Shown here: one piece after another, positions 49,707-59,352 of the stretch
Layout: the number at the start of each line of letters is the position of its first letter
Numbering within the stretch: position 1 is the stretch's first letter
Origin: Bacteroidia bacterium
GTDB lineage: Bacteria; Bacteroidota; Bacteroidia; SXHM01
NCBI GenBank assembly: GCA_022072225.1
Contig: JAJVIC010000002.1
Coordinates: 696,404 to 760,403, forward strand
Length of the DNA: 64,000 nucleotides
Direction: 5' to 3'
Position numbers and translations under genes: made by a program
The notes under the pieces: generated by a model
What the model saw: only the letters and a program-made list of their open reading frames with translations
Told to the model about the DNA's origin: nothing
The model's database searches: none

Positions 49707-52700
49707 TTACCTAATCAACGTAACCGTTCCGTTTCTTGTAAACGATTTACCCGTATACCATTTCATGGATACCGAGTAGGTATAAACCCCTTGGGGAGCA
49801 GGCATACCTTTAAGGGTGGTGCCGTCCCAGGGCTGGTCAATAAAGTCGCTGAAGAAAACCATTTCGCCCCAGCGGTTAAAAATACGCAGGTGGTATTCTA
49901 CTATACCCTTACCAAAGCCTTTCCAATAGTCGTTCAGTCCGTCACCATCGGCTGTAAAGCTGTTTGGCGCAAAGAAGGTTTCCATTTCAAATACGCTGAA
50001 CGGAATAATAAGTGTGTCCACACACCCCAAACGGTTGGATACATACAGTATCATGTTATAATCACCCGGCTCGGGATAATGCACTTCGGGGTTCAGGTCG
50101 GTAATGGTATCGCCATTGCCAAAGTCCCACTCCCACTCATCGTAATCAGTGCTGTAATTAAAAATCTGTACTATGGTATCGGGCAGTTGCAGGGCAATAC
50201 TATCGGGCGCAAAATCTGCATTCGGATAAGGAATAACCTCCATGTAAAAAGGTTTTATCAGCGTATCGGTGCAGCCCAGTGCATTGGTAACGGCAAGCGT
50301 TACGGTATATTCACCCGGATTTTGATACGCATGATATGGATTTTGAACGCTGTCGGTAAAACCACCGCCATCCCCAAAATCCCAGCTCCAGCCATTGGCA
50401 TCTACAGACAAATCAGTAAACAAAACAGGAACCGTTGTACATACCAGACTATCAGCCTCAAACTCGGCTTCAGGCGAAGGAAGCACCGTAATGTAATCCG
50501 TATAAGTTACCGTGTTGGTGCAGCCGTCAGCCGAAGTAATGGTAAGCGTTACGGTGTAAACTCCATCTTCTTCGTAGGTGTGCCAGGGGTTTTGAATATC
50601 CGAAGTTCCTCCGTCACCAAAATCCCACGCCCATGCCACTGCCCCGTCTGATTCGTCATAAAACTTAACTTCTGCAGGTTCGCAATAGGTTGTTTCATAA
50701 CTCATAAAATCAGGCACCGGAAGTTCCAGTACCTGCACATAGTTGGGCATTACAATCGTATCGGTAAACACACCGTTTCCCGGAGCAAAGGTTACCGTAT
50801 AAGTTCCCGGTGTGGTATAAACGTGTGTAGGGTTTTGCAAGGTTGAAGTATTGTTTGCACCCGAAGCAGGGTCGCCAAAATCCCAGTACCATTCAATTAC
50901 ATTCCCGGTACTGATGTCAGTGAAGTTTACAGTTGTATTAGCACAGGTTTGATTAATTACCGAAGTAAACTCTGCATACACATAAGGCGGAATAATAATA
51001 TCAACCGGAAGGTTGCAGGTAGCCTCGCAACCATTGGCATCCGTTACCAACACCGAAGTGTTGTAAATTCCTGTCCCTCCGAATGTGTGTGTCGGATCTT
51101 GAATAGCAGCCGTTCCTCCATCACCAAAATCCCATGCATAGGTAAAAGGCTGTGTGCCTACGGGGCTGGTAACATCAAACTGTGTATTAGCTCCCAGATA
51201 ATTCAATGTGGAAGAACAAACGGGGGTTGGCAAAGGATTTACCGTAATATTAATCGTAGGCGACTGAACCGGGTTTTGTGTCGGGCAGGTATAAGAACTG
51301 GTCAGCTCGCAATAAACCTGGTCGCCATTGCTTAATCCAGGAAGTACGATGGTAGGATTTGTTCCTGCAGGATTACCATTTACAAACCATTCAAAAGTTG
51401 GATTATACCCGCCCCAAACAGGTACTGCGGCAAATTCCACCACATCACCAAAACAGATATTATCCTGGTCAGCCGAAATAAATACTTCGGGCAAACGGAA
51501 AGGAACAATGTGAATTAAAAAGCTGTCAATCTTTGAGCGGCCGCAACACTCCGATGTGGTTTGCAGCGTTACCCAGTAATCACCTACGTTGGCAAAGGTA
51601 TGCGCAGGTGCAGCAGCCGCAGAGGTATTGTTTACACCCGAAGTCGGGTCGCCAAAATTCCAGTCATAAGCCAACACATTAAACACCGAAGGAAAAGTAG
51701 CCGAGAAGTTTACAGGCTGCCCGGGACATGCACTGTCGGGACCAACTATGGTGGGAAGAAAAGGAGTACCGTCTGCAAAAATACCTGCGAAGTCATTCAG
51801 AATAAACGGAATTCCGTTTGTTACCAGGGTAATATCATGCCTTCCGAAAGTGGTATATTGTGTAGTGGTGTTCTGCCCGAATGTGCTCAATGGAACACTT
51901 CCTCCATCAAAATACCATTGAATAATTCCGCTGGCGTTGGTGCTGTAATCAATGTCGTGCCAGGTGCAGCCGGTGTTGGTAAGAAACACGTTGGGTTCAA
52001 CCGGTGCGTTCATATTGGTTTGCGCTACGGCAATACCGTTAGGGTCTTCATATACTTCCTGACTTAAACCGGGAGCACCGTTTCCGCCTGTACCTCCGCG
52101 GCCTGCGTTACCACCGTTTCCGCCATTACCTCCCCTGCCAACAGTGCAACCTGTTCCTCCGCCTAATCCTCCCTGACCGCCAAAGCCGCCAAAGCCACCG
52201 GGTATTCCGCCAAGTCCGCCCATTCCGGGAGCACCTGCCGTAACAATGCAATCACTTATTTCACCATTGGCTCCGTTGGCATCTACATAAATGCCGAACG
52301 AACCACCACCACCCATTCCACCGGTAGCACCTGTTCCGCCCTGCCCGCCTTCGCCACCGCCACCGCCACCGGCCCCCGAACCGTTATCATCAATCAATGC
52401 CCCTCCGTGTGAACCACCGCCACCACCGCCACCGCCACCGCAGCCATGCTCGCCATCAACTCCGTTTTGGCCGTCACCGGGTGTAAAAAAACCTCCGGTA
52501 TGTGAAGGAATACCATCTGCTCCATTAGCTCCATCCAAGCCATCACCACCGTTGGTTCCGGCTCCTCCATGTGTAATTACACCTGAAGTACATGAACCGA
52601 TAAAAAAACAAACCGATGAAGGCAAGGCATTTGTATTTCCCTGTCCACCTGTGCCGCCTGTGCCTGCACAAGGGCCAAGTCCGGGCGATCCCGGATTAGC

Positions 52701-53438
52701 ATCAAAACCTTCTCCGGCATCAAAATCCCAGGGAGGCCATAATACCATCGGATCACCCTCGGGAGCGCCATCGCCACCGTTACCACCGGGAAATCCCGCG
52801 CCTGAATTACCTCCTGCACCACCGGCCATGTTTCCGTTTCCGCACTCGTTACCGCCCTGTCCGTTTGCTCCGTCTGCGCCATCTATACCGTTAATACCGG
52901 GAAGCCCGTCATCACCATCGGTTGCATCACCTGAATTTACTTTCAGTCGCGTGAGTTTATAATCAGAGCAGCCGCTCAGGTAAATACCATAAGTAGTTAC
53001 TCCGCTGCCAACAGCATCTGCAACATTGATGGTTAAATCATTGACATTGAAATTTGAAATTCCTATGCAGGAAATAGCAACCAGTCTGTTGGGTGCAGAT
53101 ATTACATTTAAGTTGTCGCGGTTGATGATGCTGGGTGTGCTGTTTGATTTTACCCAGGTTACGGGGTCAAAGCCACCTTCAATGGTTACTCCGCTGATTA
53201 AGTCAATGGTAGTTGAAATATTGTAATTACCTGCTGCCAGCCATATTTGGTTGTTGGCAGGGCTTACCAATGTTAAAGCATAGGTTAGACTTGCAGGTGT
53301 TGCCTGTGTACCTGCTGCACCGGCATTGGCACCGTTGGGTGTTACATAAACGATGTTACATTCCTGAGCGGAGCTATTAACCGCAAAGAGCGCAAAGGTT
53401 ACGCAAAGAGTGCAAAGGTTTCGGAGGCTACCCGTCAT
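49707..53438 (-). CDS. Secreted Gly-rich/PKD protein with T9SS type B sorting domain
   Basis: About 1243 aa from ATG 53438. A frame-consistent ATG at 53543 overlaps the upstream stop (ATGA) and would add 35 residues translated from a dispersed palindrome. Signal: LCTLCVTFALFAVNSSAQ. Then a right-handed beta-helix-like region (VYVTPNGANAGAAGTQATPASL, YGIYLSGCSDYKLTRLKV) interrupted by a roughly 290-residue glycine-rich, collagen-like G-x-x-G segment (about 52085-52935). About six PKD domains follow (WDFGDGGT), then a type B CTD (FAPNSFTADGDGLNDYW, IFNRWGEMVF, GVYTYSVSM). Family knowledge implies export by T9SS and cell-surface retention or release. Confidence 0.92.
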   Translation of the reverse strand: MTGSLRNLCTLCVTFALFAVNSSAQECNIVYVTPNGANAGAAGTQATPASLTYALTLVSPANNQIWLAAGNYNISTTIDLISGVTIEGGFDPVTWVKSNSTPSIINRDNLNVISAPNRLVAISCIGISNFNVNDLTINVADAVGSGVTTYGIYLSGCSDYKLTRLKVNSGDATDGDDGLPGINGIDGADGANGQGGNECGNGNMAGGAGGNSGAGFPGGNGGDGAPEGDPMVLWPPWDFDAGEGFDANPGSPGLGPCAGTGGTGGQGNTNALPSSVCFFIGSCTSGVITHGGAGTNGGDGLDGANGADGIPSHTGGFFTPGDGQNGVDGEHGCGGGGGGGGGSHGGALIDDNGSGAGGGGGGEGGQGGTGATGGMGGGGSFGIYVDANGANGEISDCIVTAGAPGMGGLGGIPGGFGGFGGQGGLGGGTGCTVGRGGNGGNGGNAGRGGTGGNGAPGLSQEVYEDPNGIAVAQTNMNAPVEPNVFLTNTGCTWHDIDYSTNASGIIQWYFDGGSVPLSTFGQNTTTQYTTFGRHDITLVTNGIPFILNDFAGIFADGTPFLPTIVGPDSACPGQPVNFSATFPSVFNVLAYDWNFGDPTSGVNNTSAAAAPAHTFANVGDYWVTLQTTSECCGRSKIDSFLIHIVPFRLPEVFISADQDNICFGDVVEFAAVPVWGGYNPTFEWFVNGNPAGTNPTIVLPGLSNGDQVYCELTSSYTCPTQNPVQSPTINITVNPLPTPVCSSTLNYLGANTQFDVTSPVGTQPFTYAWDFGDGGTAAIQDPTHTFGGTGIYNTSVLVTDANGCEATCNLPVDIIIPPYVYAEFTSVINQTCANTTVNFTDISTGNVIEWYWDFGDPASGANNTSTLQNPTHVYTTPGTYTVTFAPGNGVFTDTIVMPNYVQVLELPVPDFMSYETTYCEPAEVKFYDESDGAVAWAWDFGDGGTSDIQNPWHTYEEDGVYTVTLTITSADGCTNTVTYTDYITVLPSPEAEFEADSLVCTTVPVLFTDLSVDANGWSWDFGDGGGFTDSVQNPYHAYQNPGEYTVTLAVTNALGCTDTLIKPFYMEVIPYPNADFAPDSIALQLPDTIVQIFNYSTDYDEWEWDFGNGDTITDLNPEVHYPEPGDYNMILYVSNRLGCVDTLIIPFSVFEMETFFAPNSFTADGDGLNDYWKGFGKGIVEYHLRIFNRWGEMVFFSDFIDQPWDGTTLKGMPAPQGVYTYSVSMKWYTGKSFTRNGTVTLIR

Positions 53439-53507
53439 TGCGAGCGCTAGCGAAGCAATCTTTAACTGTATTGAGATTGCTTCGGGTGAAAAACCCTCGC
53501 AATGACG
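53433..53507. repeat. CGTCATTGCGAGCG / CGAAGCAATC palindrome inside a gene start
   Basis: 75-bp palindrome: CGTCATTGCGAGCG, AGCGAAGCAATCT, then AGATTGCTTCG and CTCGCAATGACG. This is a widely dispersed type of bacterial intergenic palindrome, here lying between two candidate start codons of the 49707-53438 gene. It supplies the ATG at 53438. Confidence 0.88.
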
Positions 53508-53539
53508 AGGTGCATTATCAGGTATGCGTAAAATCACTC

Positions 53540-56500
53540 TCATTTAGGATTTGCAATCAATTTGTGGTAAAACACCTGCCCTCCGTAATTTGTTCTCAAA
53601 AGATATACACCCGATTCGATGGCAGCAACAGCATGGTTCATTCTGTGAACTCCAGCCAGTGCCTCGCCCGAATAAATGGTTTCTACTTTTCTGCCGCGCA
53701 TATCTTCCAGGTACATATCAAGCTGCCCGCTTGCGGGAACGTAGAATTCGATGTTAAGGTTGGCTGAGAAGGGAACCGGATACACATTTATCAGCGAAAA
53801 GTCCTTTACGGCATTGTTTTCATTCATGCCTACATTCATGTAAACAAAGGCGGGAATGGTAAGACTGTCTTTGCAGCCATAGATGTTGGTAACGGTAAGT
53901 GTTACATCATACGAGCCGTTGTTGGCATAAATGTGCCAGGGGTTTTGTTCGGTTGAAGTACCGCCATCACCAAACTGCCAGTACCATGAGGTGGCTGCCG
54001 ATGATGAGTTATCGGCAAAGAATACGGTATCACCGGTAACAGTTATGTTAGAAGGGAAACACTGGAAATTTGCTTCGGGGTCGGGGAATACCACAATCTG
54101 AGAAGTTACAAATACAGAGTCGTTACCATTACCGCCAAAGGCCCACATGTTTACATCATAGGTTCCGGGTGTGTTATAAAGGTGCATGGGTTCAAAGGCT
54201 GCCGAAGTTGTTCCATCGCCAAAAGTCCAGAAATAAGTTACCGCATTGGTGCTTTGATTCAGGAACTGAACCTGTAAAGGTGCACAGCCGCTGAACTTAG
54301 ATGCAGTAAATGCCGCATTCAGATTACTGGAGGTTACCACAACCGTTGAACAACTTGAAGCACATCCATTTGCATCGGTTACTTCAAGGTTTACCATATA
54401 GGTTCCGTCATTGATGTAGATGTGTGCAACGCTGTCACCTGTTCCTTGTGTCTGATCGCCAAAGTCCCAGTTAAAAGTATAGGGTGCAAGCCCGCCCGAA
54501 ACTACCTGCGAGTTGAAATAAGTAGGTTCATCGGTTACAAACGAATCGGCTGCGCAGGTTAACTGTGGAATGTCAATTACGGTAACCACAATTGCGTTGG
54601 AAGTATCTTTTTCGCCAACGGCACAGGCAAGGTTGGAGGTAACGATACAGGTTACCGCATCGCCATTGGCAAGGGTTGATGTGGTATAAGCAGGACTATT
54701 GGTTCCGCCCGTGGCATTGGCTCCGTTTATCTGCCATTGGTACGTTGGTGAGAGTCCCACATATTCTGAGGTAGCCACAAATGTTACATTGGTTTGGTCG
54801 CAAATGGTATTTGCTGAATCTTCGGCTGTTGACTGTATGGAGATGAGTGGCATCACAATGGAATCAACCACTACGGTAAAGGTATCAGGGAAAGAGATAC
54901 CGCAACACTGGGTATAGGTATTCATTACCACAGTGTAAGTTCCCGCGCTGTCAAAAGGCACATTGCTGAAACTCTGGAACGCTGCTCCGGAAACGGATTG
55001 GGTATCGGTTTCGTTGTAAACAGTCCAGATGTAACTATCGGCAAGGATAGAGGCACTGAAACTGCCTGTTTCGCCCTCGCAGAGTGAATCGCTGTTGGAG
55101 TTGATATTGGGTAATGCCGTAGGTCCGTTGCGGAAAATATCTATGAAGCCGGTGTAGGTATAAGCTATTCCGTTAGCTACCATGGTAAAGGTTTTTCGTC
55201 CCTGAGTAGAATAGGAACACTGTGCGCTAAGTCCTATGGTATTGGTAGGCGAAGACCCTGCTCCGAAATACCATTGCACGGTTCCGGTAGCGTTGGTGCT
55301 GAAATCAACGGGAGCATTGGTGCAGCCGCTGTACCGCACCCTTACTACGGGCTGCAGCAAGCTGTTTACATTCATTTCGGTTACGGGAGTTCCTGCAGGG
55401 TCTTGGTATAAATCGTACGAAACACCGTCAGAGCCTTTGCCTCCTACTCCCCCGTTTCCGCCATTTCCGCCATTTCCACCGGGGCCTCCGGCACCCACAT
55501 CGCAGTTGAGTGTTCCGCCTGCTGCACCGCCCTGGCCACCCTGACCGCCTGCACCACCTTGTCCGCCAAGGCCGCCAATACCGCCCTGCCCAGCCTGAAA
55601 GCTGCAATCCTGAATTATTCCGCCCGCACCATTATCATTGAGGTAGGCTGCAAAAGAGCCTCCACCGCCCGAGCCGCCTGTGCCACCCTGCGCTGCCTGA
55701 CCGCCTTCGCCTCCACCACCACCGCCCGAACCCGAGCCGTTGGTATTGGGAATAAGGTTGAAAATAGTTTCGTAGAAAAGGCCGCCCTGCGAGCCACCGC
55801 CACCGCCACCGCCACCGCCATAGCCGTGGGTGCCTGCATCGCCCGGGGTACCATTTCCGGGAACATAATATCCTCCGGCAAATGCATCGTTGCCGGGCAT
55901 TCCGTATGAACCTTGTGTTCCGTCTGCGCCATCAGCGCCCGGTGAGCCATCGTTGGCAGGGGCGCGGTCGCACTCAACGGAAATGATGGTAGTGAAAATT
56001 CCGATGCCGCCATTGCCGCCAAATCCTCCACCGAGGCCTGCTCCGTTGAGGCCGGGATAACCCGGATATGTTTCGCCATCGGCACTCCACTCGTAGTATT
56101 CGCCACGTTCACCGCCATCGCCACCTTGTCCGCCAGCAAAGCTTCCGGGGAAAGTTCCTGAACCGCCAGCACCGCCAGCACGGCAGCAGGGGCCATCTTC
56201 GTCACCATTCTCACCTATAACACCGTTGGCACCGTTTACTCCGGGCGTACCGGCTGTGCCGTTGTTGCCTGCGCCTGCGTTTCCTGCTATGAATTTGCAG
56301 CGCACTAATTTGTAGTTGCTGCAATTGTTCATGTAAAGGGCGTAGGTAGAGGTGCCGTTGCCAAAGGCGTTGGTAACACGTATGGTAAGGTCTTGTAATC
56401 TGAAATTATTTACTCCGTTGCAATAGACGGCTACCAGGCGTGAGGGGTTGCTTTCTACGTTGGCGGTATTGCGCAAAATGATGCTGGCCGCTCCATTGCT

Positions 56501-56815
56501 TTTTTGCCAGTTGGTATCGTAGCCTCCGTCTATATCAATGCCCGAGGGTATATTGATGGGGTTGGAAATGGTATAGGTTCCGGCCTGCATCCAGATGCGT
56601 TTGTTGGCGGGATTGGCAAGGGTTAGTCCGTAGACCAGACTTGCGGGGTTTGTTTTGGTACCTGCCGCGCCTACGGATACTCCGTTGGGGGTTACATACA
56701 CTACTCCGCATTCCTGAGCGGATACAGAAATAGAAAATAGAATACAGAGGATAGAAGATAGAAAATAGATTGACAGCCTTGATGAGCGGAGAAATCGAAG
56801 ATTAAACTTGAACAT
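53540..56815 (-). CDS. Secreted Gly-rich/PKD protein with T9SS type A sorting domain
   Basis: 1091 aa. Signal: IYFLSSILCILFSISVSAQ. It is a paralogue of the next gene: VYVTPNGVSVGAAGTKTNPASLVYGLTLANPANK, the beta-helix-like part and the G-rich insert (about 55440-56285) align directly. Ig-like and PKD-like units follow (about four; WDFGDQ, WTFGDG, WQFGDGGTS). The end is instead a type A CTD (FSLINVYPVPFSANLNIEF, DMRGRKVETIY, ESGVYLLRT). Its stop overlaps the downstream ATG at 53543. Export by T9SS is inferred. Confidence 0.92.
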   Translation of the reverse strand: MFKFNLRFLRSSRLSIYFLSSILCILFSISVSAQECGVVYVTPNGVSVGAAGTKTNPASLVYGLTLANPANKRIWMQAGTYTISNPINIPSGIDIDGGYDTNWQKSNGAASIILRNTANVESNPSRLVAVYCNGVNNFRLQDLTIRVTNAFGNGTSTYALYMNNCSNYKLVRCKFIAGNAGAGNNGTAGTPGVNGANGVIGENGDEDGPCCRAGGAGGSGTFPGSFAGGQGGDGGERGEYYEWSADGETYPGYPGLNGAGLGGGFGGNGGIGIFTTIISVECDRAPANDGSPGADGADGTQGSYGMPGNDAFAGGYYVPGNGTPGDAGTHGYGGGGGGGGGSQGGLFYETIFNLIPNTNGSGSGGGGGGEGGQAAQGGTGGSGGGGSFAAYLNDNGAGGIIQDCSFQAGQGGIGGLGGQGGAGGQGGQGGAAGGTLNCDVGAGGPGGNGGNGGNGGVGGKGSDGVSYDLYQDPAGTPVTEMNVNSLLQPVVRVRYSGCTNAPVDFSTNATGTVQWYFGAGSSPTNTIGLSAQCSYSTQGRKTFTMVANGIAYTYTGFIDIFRNGPTALPNINSNSDSLCEGETGSFSASILADSYIWTVYNETDTQSVSGAAFQSFSNVPFDSAGTYTVVMNTYTQCCGISFPDTFTVVVDSIVMPLISIQSTAEDSANTICDQTNVTFVATSEYVGLSPTYQWQINGANATGGTNSPAYTTSTLANGDAVTCIVTSNLACAVGEKDTSNAIVVTVIDIPQLTCAADSFVTDEPTYFNSQVVSGGLAPYTFNWDFGDQTQGTGDSVAHIYINDGTYMVNLEVTDANGCASSCSTVVVTSSNLNAAFTASKFSGCAPLQVQFLNQSTNAVTYFWTFGDGTTSAAFEPMHLYNTPGTYDVNMWAFGGNGNDSVFVTSQIVVFPDPEANFQCFPSNITVTGDTVFFADNSSSAATSWYWQFGDGGTSTEQNPWHIYANNGSYDVTLTVTNIYGCKDSLTIPAFVYMNVGMNENNAVKDFSLINVYPVPFSANLNIEFYVPASGQLDMYLEDMRGRKVETIYSGEALAGVHRMNHAVAAIESGVYLLRTNYGGQVFYHKLIANPK

Positions 56816-56995
56816 TGCTGCGAAAAAACGGATGCTTTATTAAAACCGTTGCAATTTCAGCATTTTTTCAGAGGTGTGCAAGTGGGTGTCGATGAATTAA
56901 TATCAACATAATCTCGTTAGAAAGTGAGAGGGCGAGAAAGTGAGGGAGTTTTTTACCTAAAAGATACAGATAGACAAAGTTTATGTTGCAAATCT

Positions 56996-57838
56996 CTATT
57001 TCGTAATATCCTTAAAAATCTGAGGCGTGGTGCCGTAAACCGGCAGTTTACCATCCCACTTTTCAATAAACTGCTGCTGCACCAGCAGCGGAGTTAACGA
57101 AGCCTGACGTACTTTGTTGGCATACGCATCGGCATCGGCCTGTATTTTCAGGGCGTTGGCCTCACCCTGCGTTTTTGCAACCCGTATTTTGGCTTGCGCT
57201 TCGGCTGTTTTTACTTCGTTATCGGCTTGCAACGCCTTTTGTACCGCAGCATTCTTGGCTTCAATACTTGCCTTAAATGTTTCGGGATAACTGAGGTTAC
57301 TCGTGAATTGTTGTATCACAAAACCATCTCTGTCCATTTGCTCAGTCAATACTTTTTTAATTTTTACCTCAAACATTTCGCGGCTGCTGATTAGGCTGTC
57401 GGCTGTATAGGAATTGGCTACCATGCGAAAAGCGTCATAAACAGCCGTCTTTAAAAAACCATCTTCAATTTCTTTCAGATTTCTGCGATACTTTACAAAT
57501 ATGGCGGGCACTTCTTCGCTCTTCACATTGTAATTGATAATAGGAGAAACCTTAAACTCCGAACCATCTTTACTGTTTACAATAAACGAATTTTCTCCCG
57601 AATATTCTTTGTGCTGAATAAACGTAGGAAACTCATAAATAGCCGTAGTAATAGGATTGTAAATTACCCAACCTGTAACCTCAGTAACATCCTGCACACC
57701 CTTGCTCGTACCGTACAGGTTTACTTTAATACCCACGTGTCCCGCATCAATACGGGTACACGAAGCAAATGAAACGGCAATAACAACAACGAGAATAAAA
57801 ATTCCGATGATAGTTCTGATGGTAGTGGCTTTTGGCAT
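56996..57838 (-). CDS. Prohibitin/SPFH-domain membrane protein
   Basis: 280 aa. An N-terminal membrane helix with a Cys (IIGIFILVVVIAVSFASC) precedes the SPFH domain (IDAGHVGIKVNLYGTSKGVQDV, SKDGSEFKVSPIINYNV, FRMVANSYTADSLISSR) and a coiled-coil tail rich in Ala/Glu/Lys (EAKNAAVQKALQADNEVK, AEAQAKIRVAKTQGEANAL). Prohibitin-like proteins form ring oligomers at membranes and modulate proteases. Start and length fit the family. Confidence 0.92.
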   Translation of the reverse strand: MPKATTIRTIIGIFILVVVIAVSFASCTRIDAGHVGIKVNLYGTSKGVQDVTEVTGWVIYNPITTAIYEFPTFIQHKEYSGENSFIVNSKDGSEFKVSPIINYNVKSEEVPAIFVKYRRNLKEIEDGFLKTAVYDAFRMVANSYTADSLISSREMFEVKIKKVLTEQMDRDGFVIQQFTSNLSYPETFKASIEAKNAAVQKALQADNEVKTAEAQAKIRVAKTQGEANALKIQADADAYANKVRQASLTPLLVQQQFIEKWDGKLPVYGTTPQIFKDITK

Positions 57839-57905
57839 GATAGTTTGGGTTTAGAATTGTTGGCTAAAGTACTTATTTACCTAATCCACCTGCAAGCAGT
57901 TTTTT

Positions 57906-57982
57906 GCCACAGATTCACAGATTGAAAAATGAAAAAACACAACCATATCTGCCGTCAGGCATGAAATCTGTGAATCTGTGGC
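57906..57982. repeat. CACAGATTCACAGATT palindrome, copy 2, with nested TGCCGTCAGGCA
   Basis: Arms GCCACAGATTCACAGATT and AAATCTGTGAATCTGTGGC enclose a second palindrome CTGCCGTCAGGCATG, itself present at about 4671. Confidence 0.85.
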
Positions 57983-58044
57983 AAGAATGATTCTCAATCT
58001 CTGTCAGAATTAATTTAGTTTAGTTTTGCAGGTAAATAAACAGC

Positions 58045-58821
58045 ATGAAACACTACACCCTTGTAACCGGAGCCAGCAAAGGCATTGGCAAAGCCATAGC
58101 CCGCGAAGCCGCAGCACGCAAACACAACCTGATTTTAGCCGCCCGCAGTCAAAACCTGCTCAGCCAGCTGGCACAGGAACTTAAGCAACAAGGCGTGGAA
58201 GTAGAAACCATAGCCATTGATTTACTGAAAGACACCAGCCACACCGATCTGTTCAATGAAGTAGAGCAGCGCGGGCTAAGTGTAAATATTCTGATTAACA
58301 ATGCCGGAATGGGCAACTACGGCAAGTTTTACAAAGTACCGCTCGAAGAACACCTGACAACCATTCGCCTCAACAACGAGGTAATGGTGCGCATGGCCTA
58401 TGAATTTATAACACGCAACAAAGGCAAAGAACACCGCTGCTATTTGCTGAATACAGCCAGCACCGCCTCGTACCAACCCGTTCCTAAAATGACGGTCTAT
58501 GCCGCCACCAAAGCTTTTATGCTCTTCTTCTCGCAGGGCATACGTTTTGAGTTGCGCAGGAGCAATATTTCGGTTTCGGCACTTTGTCCGGGCCCTACAC
58601 ACAGCCAGTTTTTTGAGCCCGCCAAGATGGACGACATCTGGCATAAGAACGCCAAATACATGATGACAGCCGAAAGCGTAGCCCGCATTGCTCTTGACGG
58701 AACACTCAGGCGCAAAGCCGTTATCATTCCCGGTTTCTTCAACAAGCTGGGAGCCGTAAGCGCAAAACTTGCACCTCAAACCATTGCTACTGCCACTTCC
58801 GGAATGCTGTTTAAAGGGTAA
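58045..58821 (+). CDS. Short-chain dehydrogenase/reductase
   Basis: 258 aa. Rossmann glycine motif TGASKGIGKAIA (7-18), NILINNAGMGNYG, catalytic Ser in LLNTASTASYQPVPKMT, and Y-A-A-T-K as VYAATKAFM. SDRs of this 'ydfG/DltE-like' size oxidise or reduce alcohol/carbonyl groups with NAD(P)(H). The Arg after the first basic position (AARSQN) favours NADPH. Substrate unknown. Confidence 0.92.
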   Translation: MKHYTLVTGASKGIGKAIAREAAARKHNLILAARSQNLLSQLAQELKQQGVEVETIAIDLLKDTSHTDLFNEVEQRGLSVNILINNAGMGNYGKFYKVPLEEHLTTIRLNNEVMVRMAYEFITRNKGKEHRCYLLNTASTASYQPVPKMTVYAATKAFMLFFSQGIRFELRRSNISVSALCPGPTHSQFFEPAKMDDIWHKNAKYMMTAESVARIALDGTLRRKAVIIPGFFNKLGAVSAKLAPQTIATATSGMLFKG

Positions 58822-58890
58822 TCACTACTATTGCCTTTGAATTAAAAAGTATACCATGAACTTTTTTATGAATTTATTAAAACAACAATT

Positions 58891-59352
58891 ATGAGAAACA
58901 AAATCACTTCCCTCCTGCTCACTTCACTCCTTTTCTTGAACCTGGCAACCGCGCAAACCGGCAAAGACGCTGCCCTTGAAACGCTGGGCAGTAGTTCGGG
59001 TTTGCTGCTCTACAATACCTATCTTGCAATTGGCGCAGTGTCTGATGCCTACGTGGGCGAGTGCTATAAAGCCGAACTTACCATACAACTGGCACAAGAA
59101 CAGATAAACACAGCCGATTTATTAATAGAACAATACAAAATGCTTTCAGCCAGCGGCTTTCTGACCGACCCCAGCGACATATCATTTGTAGAAGAAATTA
59201 CAGCCACCTTCGGGCATTTGAAAAACCAGGCTGTAAACCTGAAAGCTTTTGCCGAAACAGGATCGGCAACATCGCAAAACGATTACGAATACAACCGTGG
59301 CAAAGCCTGGGAAAAAATAAGCAAACTGCTGGGCCTCGGGGAAGGCAAATAG
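58891..59352 (+). CDS. Small secreted helical protein
   Basis: 153 aa with signal peptide SLLLTSLLFLNLATAQ. The mature part is helical (LLLYNTYLAIGAVSDAYVGE, TIQLAQEQINTADLLIEQYKML, FGHLKNQAVNLKAFAETG). No known motif. It ends directly against the convergent DUF885 gene. Confidence 0.8.
   Translation: MRNKITSLLLTSLLFLNLATAQTGKDAALETLGSSSGLLLYNTYLAIGAVSDAYVGECYKAELTIQLAQEQINTADLLIEQYKMLSASGFLTDPSDISFVEEITATFGHLKNQAVNLKAFAETGSATSQNDYEYNRGKAWEKISKLLGLGEGK

Noticed and set aside
49791-50651. 286-codon plus-strand frame under the PKD region
   Set aside because: Antisense to repeated PKD domains; absence of stops follows from the repeated codon pattern.
52291-52962. Long proline-rich frame on the plus strand
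   Set aside because: It is the antisense of the glycine-rich insert of the minus-strand T9SS gene; Gly codons read as Pro on the other strand. No start context or domain.
55615-56214. Ala/Val/Met-rich minus-strand frame in the second Gly-rich insert
   Set aside because: Out-of-frame reading of the same glycine repeats inside the 53540-56815 gene.
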